Source: Costus lasius | Lineage: Eukaryota > Streptophyta > Magnoliopsida > Zingiberales > Costaceae | NCBI GenBank assembly: GCA_027563935.2 | Contig: CM050449.1 | Location: forward strand, 77,154,616-77,218,615 | Length of the DNA: 64,000 nt | Reading direction: 5' to 3' | Part shown: one piece after another, positions 44,601 to 54,700 of the stretch | Layout: each line of letters starts with the position of its first letter | Position numbering within the stretch: the first letter of the stretch is position 1 | Position numbers and translations under genes: made by a program | The notes under the pieces: model-generated | The model's database searches: none | The model's input: the letters and a program-made list of their open reading frames with translations, nothing else | What the model was told of the DNA's origin: nothing

Positions 44601-45513
44601 TAAGGCATGGTTAAGGAAATGTTTTCAGATGAAAGATTTGGGAGAAGCAGCCTATGTATTAGGTGTGAAGATCTACAGGGATAGATCTAAGAGGCTTCTC
44701 GGGCTGTGCCAGAGTACTTACATCGATAAAGTCCTGGAGAGATTTCATTTAGAGAATTCTAAAAGAGGATATCTTCCAGTCAGACATGGTCTGAATCTTT
44801 CAAAGAGTCAGTGTCCACAAACACAGACTGAGAAAGATGAAATGGACAATACGCCTTATGCTTCGGCTATTGGATCCATTATGTATGCGATGTTGTGTAC
44901 TCGCCCAGACGTCGCTTACGGGTTAAGCGTGACCAGTCGGTTCCAAAGTAATCCAGGTATGGCGCACTGGATTGCAGTCAAGAACATTTTAAAATATCTT
45001 CGGAGGACCAAAGATATGTTCTTGGTGTATGGTGGTCAGGAAGAACTCAGTATAGAAGGATATACTGACGCTTCGTTCCAATCTGACCAGGATGATTTCC
45101 GATCGCAATCAGGCTATGTTTTTAGCTTGAATGGAGGAGCAGTGGTGTGGAAAAGTTTCAAACAGTCAATCGTTGCTGATTCCACAACAGAAGCCGAGTA
45201 TGTTGCAGCCTCGGAAGCATCCAAGGAGGCAGTGTGGATTCGTAAGTTCGTGAGAGAACTTGGTGTTGTTCCTTCGAGTGCAGATCCTTTGGTTATCTTC
45301 TGTGATAACACTGGAGCAATCGCACAAGCAAAGGAACCACGGTCGCACCAGAAGTCCAAGCATATACAGAGACGGTTTCATTTGATCAGGGAGATCATTG
45401 ATCGTGGCGAGATCAAAGTCTGCAAGGTTCATACAGATGACAATCTGGCAGACCCGCTTACTAAGCCTCTGGCGCAGCAGAAGCATGAGAAGCACTGTAA
45501 TAACATGGTTTGA
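41647..45513 (+). CDS. Angela-4 copia gag-pol polyprotein (1,288 aa)
   Basis: Continuous frame from ATG with the same domains as Angela-2: zinc knuckle YRCFHCGQLGHWKKDC, LDTACG protease, integrase HHCC and DDE residues, RT YVDD, RNase H. The final codons differ: loss of one G near 45,508 replaces the usual GLRFLNH end by a single valine and stop, removing only the extreme C-terminus beyond RNase H. The protein could be functional, but the element lacks its primer site and so cannot start its own reverse transcription. Its RT/RNase H part is almost identical to that of Angela-7, sharing for example PETHAV where the other copies have PELHAV, PNMHAV or PEMHAV. Confidence 0.93.
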   Translation: MSFNVRSLLEREKFAGPNFSDWYGHLKIVLKVERKLYVLETAIPPQPAPNAARAVRDANERHVNDSIDVACLMLASMTPPLQRQHEDMSAIQIIANLKMLYAAQARTERYNLTKLFFQSKLAEGSPVGAHVLKMIGHKEALEKLGHTINQELAVDIILQSLPPSFDAFIINFNMNKIDCTPAELLNMLLTTEETLKGKPSTSVLMFPSRNKKKGKKGKTPVKSYSKALKQKVKRSKEYRCFHCGQLGHWKKDCKALQGDKRGSIASGSGIYVTEVMVSSSSISWVLDTACGVHICSNVQELKRRRQVGQHEVDLRVGNGARVAAVAVGDYFIFLPSGLVLELDNCYFVPSITKNIISIPALVRKGFSFECNISKCVLSLDNIVYATGSINNGLFMLDMECSIHKIDNKKAKYADDSTLLWHSRLGHINKKCIKRLHDYGLLGSFSYEEIDTCKACLMGKMTKSPFPRKGQRTSGLLDLIHSDVCGPFSKHARGGYQYFITFTDDFSRYGYVYLMRHKSESFDKFKEFKNEVQNQLGRNIKALRSDRGGEYLSHAFTDYLKECGIISQLTPPGTPQWNGVSERRNRTLLDMVRSMMSQATLPYSFWGFALETAAKVLNRVPSKAVSKTPYELWYGKQPSLTFIRIWGCEAYVKKLASGKLESRSEKCIFVGYPKETKGYYFYNPKENKVFVARTAIFLEKEFLLQEASGREIKLDENPEEGQSGQAQLDEPEPVEQVTEQPEAQISREPRRSGRIRRQPERYDGVYIIDNDEPLTYADAVSGPESARWLEAMRAEMDSMSDNQVWDLVDPPPGVIPIGCKWIFKKKIDMDGNVVTYKGRLVAKGFKQIYGIDYDETFSPVAMFKSIRILFAIAAYYDYEIWQMDVKTAFLNGNLQEDVYMTQPEGFTNPSDRHKICKLKKSIYGLKQASRSWNIRFDESISEFDFIKNEDDPCVYKRFSGSVITFLVLYVDDILIIGNDIPETHAVKAWLRKCFQMKDLGEAAYVLGVKIYRDRSKRLLGLCQSTYIDKVLERFHLENSKRGYLPVRHGLNLSKSQCPQTQTEKDEMDNTPYASAIGSIMYAMLCTRPDVAYGLSVTSRFQSNPGMAHWIAVKNILKYLRRTKDMFLVYGGQEELSIEGYTDASFQSDQDDFRSQSGYVFSLNGGAVVWKSFKQSIVADSTTEAEYVAASEASKEAVWIRKFVRELGVVPSSADPLVIFCDNTGAIAQAKEPRSHQKSKHIQRRFHLIREIIDRGEIKVCKVHTDDNLADPLTKPLAQQKHEKHCNNMV

Positions 45514-45539
45514 GATTTCTCAACCATTAGATTAAGTGC

Positions 45540-45550
45540 AAGTGGGAGAT
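45540..45550 (+). other. Polypurine tract, Angela-4
   Basis: AAGTGGGAGAT before the 3' LTR. Confidence 0.85.
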
Positions 45551-45654
45551 TGTTGGGGTATGCCCTTAAGGCTAATGTTTGAGGCCTTGGGATTGTAACA
45601 GTATCATGTATAAACTCTTATGTTTATAAAGGCAATGGTTGTTATTCAGTTGGT
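45551..45654 (+). repeat. Angela-4 3' LTR, first 104 bp (cut by Angela-5)
   Basis: TGTTGGGGTATGCCC start with normal purine tract. It is interrupted after cagttggt by the end of the Angela-5 LTR. Bases 45,569-45,654 are repeated exactly at 54,701-54,786. Confidence 0.88.
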
Positions 45655-47368
45655 TGAAGGGTCCCCTTCGAGGGGGAGCGCAAGCAGATCAAACCCTAAG
45701 GGGGGGGGGGCGCATGTAAATTCTTTTGGCAGCGGAATTAGGGTTTTATCAAGATCGCATGAATATATGTTCATATGATCAACCTTAAGACATTGTAAAG
45801 ATCGAAAGAAGATCTCATACCATAGCCATCGGTATGATGGAGCCTTGGAAGCAAAGGCGCAAATGAACCTTCTCCAAAGTTGACGCACACAAGAAGATGC
45901 CGCCTACTTCCTTTGGCGTTTCTTGTGCTAGCAAGTGCCCAAGGTATCCTTGACGTATGGAAGGGATGAGATCGCTTGGTGCCTTCACCGAGACCTCCTC
46001 TTCGTCAACTACCTCAATCCACGAGAGTATGTGCGTTCACGACCAAGCGAACGCCTTGACGTTGAGGTGTAGAGGCGTTTTGGGCGTCTTTTGCGTTGAG
46101 GCCTTCATGACTTTCCATAAATGGAAATCATGCGCCATGATCTCATAACCGATCAAAGAAAACGCTTTCAACCAATGAACCAAGCATTCACTCATGTGAA
46201 CCGGTTCAAGCAAATCGAATGCATTTCAATTTTGGTTCAAAGATCAATTAACCCAAGCATTGGTTTAGATCACCGTTAAGCCCTAAGGCTCCAGATCCAA
46301 CCGTTCATCTCCTGATGCTCCTGATCTCACCGATCTAGCATCAACTCTCTCGATCAAAGCTTACCGATCTCAAGCCCTAATCAATCAAACATGATTAGAC
46401 CAGATCTCACTTATAATCAGAGCTTATAATCCCTTTAAACTGAACCCAAATAATTCAGTCCACACGATCTGACTCAAGTAAGCCATATCATCAAATTGTG
46501 TGACCCTAAGGGTTTCCTTTAAATGTCGGTAACGATAACTTTCATTATCACGATCAGTGAGGGGTATCTAGCAACACATCACTGTCTCCCGATATAAAGG
46601 AAAGAGTCTTCCAAGACTACACCCAAACCATAGCACAAGTGTGAATCAACTTCACAAGGCATGCATGTATCCTTTGCCACTGGATGTTCTTATTGGACAA
46701 GCAAGTCAAGCTTGTAACTCCAATATTATGAGCATGATTAGATCAGATGAACATAGTCACCTGGGTATGGCCATACACTTTCTCAATCATCTCATCTAGG
46801 GGGCCCCTATAGAACATCACACTCCTTAAACAAGGTGACGGCAATCCTGTATCTATCACTAGTGCCCTAACCTGACTCATGATCATTATCCAAGATAGTC
46901 TATAACCATTATGTTTCAAATGATATTGAACTACCTCAAAACAATGACAATCATCATTTAGAAACACAAGTGATCTCAAGTCAGAGGACATGTGCCACTT
47001 GATGCAAACAAGGATTATTCACATTGTGACAAACAATTGAATATCCTAGTAGGGTCTGTCCAGTACATCCAATGTACCCATGAGTCTACATCTTATTCCA
47101 TACTCGAAGCATCCTATAAGATTAGAACACATATTAGTCTCAATCATATCAAGGCTGTCTCATGTTCACCAAGATATTTCGACTAAGGACAAATAGCATG
47201 TCAGCCTAGCTGAACAGCTTTGAGACATTATTCAGAAGTACACTTATTACAGCAGACAAGGTAACAAACTGAATAACAACCATTGCCTTTATAAACATTA
47301 GAGTTTATTACATGATACTGATACAATCCCAAGGCCTCAAACATTAGCCTTAAGGGCATACCCCAACA
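45655..47368 (-). repeat. Angela-5 3' LTR
   Basis: 1,714 bp; minus strand TGTTGGGG...ACCCTTCA. Ends complete. Confidence 0.9.
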
Positions 47369-47379
47369 ATCTCCCACTT
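47369..47379 (-). other. Polypurine tract, Angela-5
   Basis: AAGTGGGAGAT on the minus strand. Confidence 0.85.
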
Positions 47380-47388
47380 GCACTTAAT

Positions 47389-50300
47389 CTAATGGTTGAG
47401 AAATCTCAAACCCATATTATTACAGTGCTTCACATGCTTCTGCTGCGCCAGAGGCTTGGTAAGCGGGTCAGCCAGATTGTCATCTGTATGTACCTTGCAG
47501 ATTTTGATCTCGCCACGATCAATGATCTCCCGGATCAAGTGAAACCGTCTTTGTATGTGCTTGGACTTCTGGTGCGACCGTGGTTCCTTTGCTTGTGCGA
47601 TTGCTCCAGTGTTATCACAGAAGATAACCAAAGGGTCTGCACTCGAAGGAACGACACCAAGTTCCTTAATGAACTTACGAATCCACACTGCCTCCTTGGA
47701 TGCTTCCGAGGCTGCAACATACTCGGCTTCTGTTGTGGAATCAGCAACAGTAGACTGTTTGAAACTTTTCCACACCACTGCTCCACCATTCAAGCTAAAA
47801 ACATAGCCTGATTGCGATCGGAAATCATCCTGGTCCGACTGGAACGAAGCGTCAGTATATCCTTCAATACTGAGTTCTTCCTGACCACCATATATCAAGA
47901 ACATATCTTTGGTCCTCCGCAGATATTTTAAAATGTTCTTGACTACAATCCAGTGTGCCTGACCTGGATTACTTTGGAACCGACTGGTTACGCTTAACCC
48001 GTAAGCGACGTCTGGGCGAGTACACAACATCGCATACATAATGGACCCAATAGCCGAAGCATAAGGCGTATTGTCCATTTCATCTTTCTCAGTCTGTGTT
48101 TGTGGACACTGACTCTTCGAAAGATTCAGACCATGTCTGACTGGAAGATATCCTCTTTTAGAATTCTCTAAATGAAATCTCTCCAGGACTTTATCGATGT
48201 AAGTGCTCTGGCACAGCCCGAGAAGCCTCTTAGATCTATCCCTGTAGATCTTCACACCTAATATATAGGCTGCTTCTCCTAGATCTTTCATCTGGAAACA
48301 TTTCCTTAACCATGCCTTAACCGCATGCATTTCAGGAATGTCATTTCCAATGATCAAGATGTCATCGACGTAGAGGACTAGGAAAGTAATCACGCTCCCA
48401 CTAAACCTCTTATATACACATGGGTCATCTTCGTTCTTGATGAAACCAAACTCAGAGATTGATTCATCAAAACGAATATTCCAGCTTCTAGATGCTTGTT
48501 TAAGTCCATAAATAGACTTCTTTAACTTGCATATTTTATGACGATCTGATGGATTAGTGAAACCTTCAGGTTGTGTCATATACACATCCTCATCCAGATT
48601 TCCATTAAGGAAAGCCGTCTTCACATCCATCTGCCAGATCTCATAATCGTAATATGCTGCTATCGCGAAAAGAATCCGAATAGACTTAAACATGGCTACA
48701 GGTGAGAAAGTTTCATCATAATCTATCCCGTAGATTTGTTTGAAACCTTTCGCAACTAGCCTGCCTTTATAGGTAACCACGTTACCATCCATGTCAATCT
48801 TCTTCTTGAAGATCCATTTACAGCCTATAGGGATTACTCCCGGAGGCGGATCAACCAAATCCCAGACTTGGTTATCTGACATGGAGTCCATCTCGGCTCG
48901 CATAGCTTCAAGCCATCTAGCTGACTCCGGTCCACTGACCGCATCCGCATAAGTGAGGGGTTCATCATTATCAATGATGTAGACTCCGTCATAGCGCTCA
49001 GGCTGTCGACGGATCCTTCCCGATCTACGCGGTTCCCGTGATATCTGAGCCTCAGATTGTTCAGTAACCTGATCCACTGGCTCATGCACATCCAACTGTG
49101 CTTGACTGCTTTGTCCTTCCTCTGGATTCTCATCCAGCTTTATTTCTATCCCACTGGCCTCTTGCAGAAGAAACTCCTTCTCAAGAAATATGGCCGTCCG
49201 AGCAACAAATACCTTGTTCTCTTTGGGATCGTAGAAATAATAACCCTTAGTTTCCTTAGGGTAACCAACAAAGATGCATTTCTCAGATCTGCTCTCTAGT
49301 TTCCCAGAGGCGAGCTTTTTGACATAAGCCTCGCAACCCCAGATCCTGATAAATGTCAAGCTAGGCTGTTTCCCATACCATAACTCAAATGGCGTCTTTG
49401 AAACTGCCTTGGATGGCACTCGGTTTAGTACCTTTGCAGCTGTTTCTAGTGCAAATCCCCAAAAGGAGTAAGGTAGAGTAGCCTGACTCATCATCGAACG
49501 AACCATATCCAGTAAGGTTCTGTTCCTCCTCTCGGACACACCATTCCATTGCGGTGTTCTTAGCGGAGTGAGCTGTGAGATAATCCCACACTCTTTTAAA
49601 TAGTCAGTAAATGCATGACTCAAGTATTCTCCACCTCGATCAGAACGAAGTGCCTTGATATTTCGGCCTAGCTGATTCTGTACTTCATTTTTGAACTCTT
49701 TGAACTTGTCAAAAGATTCACTCTTATGTCTCATAAGATAGACATACCCATATCTACTGAAATCATCAGTAAAGGTAATGAAGTACTGATAGCCACCTCT
49801 GGCATGTTTACTAAATGGCCCACACACATCACTGTGTATAAGGTCAAGTAAACCTGAAGCCCTTTGACCTTTGTTAGGAAAAGGAGACTTCGTCATTTTA
49901 CCCAATAAACAAGCTTTGCATGTATCAATCTCCTCATAGGAGAATGATCCCAGCAGTCCATGATCATGCAACCGCTTAATGCGTTTCTTGTTTATATGGC
50001 CTAAACGACTATGCCATAGCAAGGTGCTGTCATCAGCATACTTGGCTTTCTTATTATCAATGTTTTGTATAGAAAATTCCATGTCCAACATGAATAACCC
50101 ATTGTTAATTGAACCAGTAGCATAAACAATATTATCAAGAGTAAGATAACACTTTGAAATCTTGCATTCAAAGGAAAACCCTTTCCTGACAAGAGCAGGA
50201 ATAGAGATAATATTTTTGGTAATACTGGGTACAAAGTAACAATTGTTTAATTCTAATACAATGCCAGATGGTAATGAGATGTAATAATCCCCTACAGCAA

Positions 50301-51273
50301 CAGCAGCAACCCGTGCCCCGTTTCCAACTCGTAGGTCCACCTCATGCTGTCCCACCTGTCTTCTTCTCTTGAGTTCCTGTACATTTGAACAAATGTGAAC
50401 TCCACATGCAGTGTCCAACACCCATGAAATAGAAGAAGATGAAACCATGACTTCCGTCACGTATATACCTGAGCCAGAAGCGATGCTTCCCCCCTTATCT
50501 CCTTGGAGCGCTTTACAGTCCTTTTTCCAGTGACCCAGCTGGCCACAGTGGAAACACCTGTTGTCCTTCGACCGCTTTACCTTCTGTTTCAGAGCCTTGC
50601 TGTAACTCTTGACAGGGGCTTTGCCCTTCTTCCCCTTCTTCTTGTTCCTGGAAGGAACCATTAAGACAGAGGTTGAAGGCTTTCCCTTCAGAGTCTCCTC
50701 AGTAGTCAAGAGCTTATTCAGCAGCTCTGCCGGAGTACAATCGATTTTGTTCATATTAAAGTTAATAATGAAGGCATCGAAAGAGGGCGGGAGAGACTGC
50801 AGAATAATGTCTACAGCAAGCTCTTGGTTGATGGTATGCCCCAGTTTCTCTAGAGCCTCCTTGTGCCCAATCATCTTGAGCACGTGAGCTCCCACTAGGC
50901 TCCCTTCAGCCAGTTTGCTCTGAAAGAAAAGCTTTGTCAGATTATAGCGTTCTGTCCTCGCCTGTGCAGCATACAGCATCTTGAGGTTCGCTATAATTTC
51001 TATAGCCGACATATACTCATGCTGACGCTGCAGCGGTGGCGTCATAGACGCTAGCATCAGGCAAGCGACATCAATGCTATCATTGACGTGCTTTTCATAG
51101 GCATCATGAACCGCCCTTGCGGCGTTCGCAGCGGGTTGAGGCGGCACAGCCGTCTTGAGGACATACAGTTTCCTCTCAGCCTTAAGAACGATCTTAAGGT
51201 GTCCGAACCAGTCTGAGAAGTTTGGCCCAGCAAACTTCTCCCTTTCCAGTAGGGATCGCACATTGAAGCTCAT
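47389..51273 (-). CDS. Angela-5 copia gag-pol polyprotein, full length (1,294 aa)
   Basis: Open from ATG (51,273) to TAG with the same domain order and all listed catalytic residues of Angela-2. It carries several private substitutions at places constant in the sisters, for example TPLRTPQWN instead of TPPGTPQWN just before the integrase Glu, LLNKLL instead of LLNMLL in gag, GSLVGAH instead of GSPVGAH, and GIEIKLDE instead of GREIKLDE. These suggest drift after insertion even though no stop has arisen. Whether the protein works is uncertain. The primer site of this copy is also mutated. Confidence 0.94.
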   Translation of the reverse strand: MSFNVRSLLEREKFAGPNFSDWFGHLKIVLKAERKLYVLKTAVPPQPAANAARAVHDAYEKHVNDSIDVACLMLASMTPPLQRQHEYMSAIEIIANLKMLYAAQARTERYNLTKLFFQSKLAEGSLVGAHVLKMIGHKEALEKLGHTINQELAVDIILQSLPPSFDAFIINFNMNKIDCTPAELLNKLLTTEETLKGKPSTSVLMVPSRNKKKGKKGKAPVKSYSKALKQKVKRSKDNRCFHCGQLGHWKKDCKALQGDKGGSIASGSGIYVTEVMVSSSSISWVLDTACGVHICSNVQELKRRRQVGQHEVDLRVGNGARVAAVAVGDYYISLPSGIVLELNNCYFVPSITKNIISIPALVRKGFSFECKISKCYLTLDNIVYATGSINNGLFMLDMEFSIQNIDNKKAKYADDSTLLWHSRLGHINKKRIKRLHDHGLLGSFSYEEIDTCKACLLGKMTKSPFPNKGQRASGLLDLIHSDVCGPFSKHARGGYQYFITFTDDFSRYGYVYLMRHKSESFDKFKEFKNEVQNQLGRNIKALRSDRGGEYLSHAFTDYLKECGIISQLTPLRTPQWNGVSERRNRTLLDMVRSMMSQATLPYSFWGFALETAAKVLNRVPSKAVSKTPFELWYGKQPSLTFIRIWGCEAYVKKLASGKLESRSEKCIFVGYPKETKGYYFYDPKENKVFVARTAIFLEKEFLLQEASGIEIKLDENPEEGQSSQAQLDVHEPVDQVTEQSEAQISREPRRSGRIRRQPERYDGVYIIDNDEPLTYADAVSGPESARWLEAMRAEMDSMSDNQVWDLVDPPPGVIPIGCKWIFKKKIDMDGNVVTYKGRLVAKGFKQIYGIDYDETFSPVAMFKSIRILFAIAAYYDYEIWQMDVKTAFLNGNLDEDVYMTQPEGFTNPSDRHKICKLKKSIYGLKQASRSWNIRFDESISEFGFIKNEDDPCVYKRFSGSVITFLVLYVDDILIIGNDIPEMHAVKAWLRKCFQMKDLGEAAYILGVKIYRDRSKRLLGLCQSTYIDKVLERFHLENSKRGYLPVRHGLNLSKSQCPQTQTEKDEMDNTPYASAIGSIMYAMLCTRPDVAYGLSVTSRFQSNPGQAHWIVVKNILKYLRRTKDMFLIYGGQEELSIEGYTDASFQSDQDDFRSQSGYVFSLNGGAVVWKSFKQSTVADSTTEAEYVAASEASKEAVWIRKFIKELGVVPSSADPLVIFCDNTGAIAQAKEPRSHQKSKHIQRRFHLIREIIDRGEIKICKVHTDDNLADPLTKPLAQQKHVKHCNNMGLRFLNH

Positions 51274-53047
51274 GGTGTTCGTTGCTGCAGGTATCTACAA
51301 CAATGCAAGAACAGCAAGGTCAGTATCAATGTTAAGAATCAATCAGGACTTAAGAATGATTCTTTTTCTCACTATTTTATCTGGCTGAAAAATCCAGCAA
51401 AACAGCCCAAAAGAGTAGAACTCTTTTAGTGAGATGGGATCCAGATTTCATACTTGGTCTCCGCGTCCCGCTCAGGCGAGATAAGTTGCACAGAGAGTAC
51501 AAGCACTAATCTCTGGTAGGCTATCCCAGCCAATCTCCAACCCGTGCGATTCCCCTTCATCTGGGCAATCCAGCAGACTGTGCCAACTGAGTTGGTACAA
51601 CACAGTCTCTGATCCCACAGATGGCTGCCTCCATATGCTACCATATGCGCCACATATGTAGCCTACATGGTCAAGCTGACCCGACCTACTCCCTGGACCA
51701 CCACGTGCTATGCTGAGCAACGAGAAGCGATAAATCCCTTCTCTGTAACACGCAGGTGAAATCGCACACCGTCTGAAGATAGATGGACGTGCCCACTGAG
51801 TGGGTACAACACGGCTCCAACGATAATCAGAACAGTGAGGTTTCGCGTCAGAAGGCTTACGAGCTTGATATTTTAGCGTTGGATTTTAACGGTCTTTTAT
51901 CTTCTTCACTATCATGCAATTCCTATGGTGATAGCAGAAGATAAATAAATCATGCTGTTCTACTTATATCAATAAAAGAAAGCATGGATCTTATGTGGTA
52001 AAAGCCCATAGCCTAAGTAAGACCTTTATTAACTTAAGTCTTCACTTGCTTTTCTTCATGGGACTTTTGCTGCTCATTTGGCCCAACCCAGGGCCAAAGC
52101 GCCATCTGCAGCTCTGGTGCGCCTACCAGGTAGATGCGCCTGTCATAGGGTCAAACCCTAGACCTCCCACCTGGTCAAGCTTCTACTGCATGCGCCTCTG
52201 CCAACTGTGCTTTGTGCTCATGTCTGATTAAACTTACAATTTAATCTATCTAGACATGATTGACTCGCAGGTCAATTACACATTATAAATTAAATAAAAG
52301 TGATGCGCAGTTCACAATAATATTAAATTTACAATTAACCAGGCACACAGGCCCCAGCACAGCACACATTAACACGGGCAGCCCACATAAGATTAAATAA
52401 ACAAACATATGCCTACAATCAACATGTGATCCAAAAGAAAATAAAATTTTTGAAAACCCCATTGGCATCAATTTTAATTTTCTTATGTGCCCTTATAACC
52501 TTACAATGGTTCATTGATAGGGATCCACTCATCCATCTAGTCAGATCGACTGCCCTTGCATGCACCAAGTCCTAACTGACTTGAGTTGACCTAATGGTCA
52601 ACCATGCATGCGCAAAGGGCTGAACAACCCTCATGAGTGTCGGCAAGCAGGTGTGACCCCGGGCCTAACTCATGTGTGTTCAGTAGCCGTCTCAACCAGA
52701 CCTCGCTACACGCCCTTGATGCAGTCGACCTATAGCCACCTCATGCTTGCGCACAGGTGCTATGTGGTCAACCCATCTAGGCTGTCAGATGGTCTGATCA
52801 GACTATTTTGATCCAACCTAGAAGATGCTTTCAACCCCATCAACCCATCTAAGGGTTTAATGTAGGGCCTTAGGTCTAGATGAGGCGCGCATGATATTTT
52901 GATTTGTCAAAACAAGCGCCAACAAACATGCGCATACATCTAAATAAAACTAGCATGTAGTTTTTGCGGCATGTGATTAGATCTAAGCATAGCAAACGCA
53001 AACAAGGATCACATAAAGGCAATCAAATGAGCATATACAGAACCGTG
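51274..53047 (-). other. Angela-5 untranslated leader
   Basis: About 1.8 kb. It contains the conserved 75- and 82-codon leader frames (51,426-51,720), the acceptor-like end before the ATG, and a T-arm-like hairpin around 52,145-52,161 (ctaggg/ccctat on the minus strand), the counterpart of that in Angela-1. Confidence 0.8.
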
Positions 53048-53059
53048 CCTCTAATACCA
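53048..53059 (-). other. Mutated Met primer-binding site (Angela-5)
   Basis: TGGTATTAGAGG on the minus strand. It differs from TGGTATCAGAGC at two positions, so priming is probably weakened. Confidence 0.8.
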
Positions 53060-53061
53060 AT

Positions 53062-54689
53062 TGTAGAGTCCCCTTCGAGGGGGAGCGCAAGCAGATCAAA
53101 CCCTAAGGGGGGGGGCGCATGTAAATTCTTTTGGCAGCGGAATTAGGATTTTATCAAGATCGCATGAATATATGTTCATATGATCAACCTTAAGACGTTG
53201 TAAAGATCGAAAGAAGATCTCATACCATAGCCATCGGTATGATGGAGCCTTGGAAGCAAAGGCGCAAATGAACCTTCTCCAAAGTTGACGCACACAAGAA
53301 GATGCCGCCTACTTCCTTTGGCGTTTCTTGTGCTAGCAAGTGCCCAAGGTATCCTTGACGTATGGAAGGGATGAGATCGCTTGGTGCCTTCACCGAGACC
53401 TCCTCTTCGTCAACTACCTCAATCCACGAGAGTATGTGCGTTCACGACCAAGCGAATGCCTTGACGTTGAGGTGTAGAGGCGTTTTGGGCGTTTTTTGCG
53501 TTGAGGCCTTCATGACTTTCCATAAATGGAAATCATGCGCCATGATCTCATAACCGATCAAAGAAAACGCTTTCAACCAATGAACCAAGCGTTCACTCAT
53601 GTGAACCGGTTCAAGCAAATCGAATGCATTTCAATTTTGGTTCAAAGATCAATTAACCCAAGCATTGGTTTAGATCACCGTTAAGCCCTAAGGCTCCAGA
53701 TCCAACCGTTCATCTCCTGATGCTCCTGATCTCACCGATCTAGCATCAACTCTCTCGATCAAAGCTTACCGATCTCAAGCCCTAATCAATCAAACATGAT
53801 TAGACCAGATCTCACTTATAATCAGAGCTTATAATCCCTTTAAACTGAACCCAAATAATTCAGTCCACACGATCTGACTCAAGTAAGCCATATCATCAAA
53901 TTGTGCGACCCTAAGGGTTTCCTTTAAATGTCGGTAACGATAACTTTCGTTATCACGATCAGTGAGGGGTATCTAGCAACACATCACTGTCTCCCGATAT
54001 AAAGGAAAGAGTCTTCCAAGACTACACCCAAACCATAGCACAAGTGAGAATCAACTTCACAAGGCATGCATGTATCCTTTGCCACTGGATGTTCTTATTG
54101 GACAAGCAAGTCAAGCTTGTAACTCCAATATTATGAGCATGATTAGATCAGATGAACATAGTCACCTGGGTATGGCCATACACTTTCTCAATCATCTCAT
54201 CTAGGGGACCCCTATAGAACATCACACTCCTTAAACAAGGTGACGGCAATCCTGTATCTATCACTAGTGCCCTAACCTGACTCATGATCATTATCCAAGA
54301 TAGTCTATAACCATTATATTTCAAATGATATTGAACTACCTCAAAACAATGACAATCATCATTTAGAAACACAAGTGATCTCAAGTCAGAGGACATGTGC
54401 CACTTGATGCAAACAAGGATTATTCACATTGTGACAAACAATTGAATATCCTAGTAGGGTCTGTCCAGTACATCCAATGTACCCATGAGTCTACATCTTA
54501 TTCCATGCTCGAAGCATCCTATAAAATTAGAACACATATTAGTCTCAATCATATCAAGGCTGTCTCATGTTCACCAAGATATCTCGACTAAGGACATTAC
54601 AGCATGTCAGCCTAGCTGAACACCATTGAGACATTATTCAGAAGTACAATTATTGTAGCAGACAATGTAACCAACTGAATAACAACCAT
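53062..54689 (-). repeat. Angela-5 5' LTR, outer end missing or converted
   Basis: Matches the 3' LTR closely from 53,062 to about 54,590. The last 100 bp instead match the reverse complement of the plus LTR that follows (gacattacagcatgtc, caccattgag, caattattg), and the terminal part, including the TGTTGG end, is absent. Confidence 0.82.
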
Positions 54690-54700
54690 GTCTCATATCA

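Larger units (their letters stand above)
45655..54689 (-). mobile_element. Angela-5: Ty1/copia element, 5' LTR end damaged
   Basis: Minus-strand element with 3' LTR, purine tract, intact polyprotein, leader, mutated primer site and incomplete 5' LTR. By eye the LTRs differ at roughly 15-20 sites, mostly transitions, outside the damaged end. It lies inside the 3' LTR of Angela-4. Instead of a 5-bp duplication, the flanks show an 86-bp duplication and a fold-back junction. Confidence 0.87.
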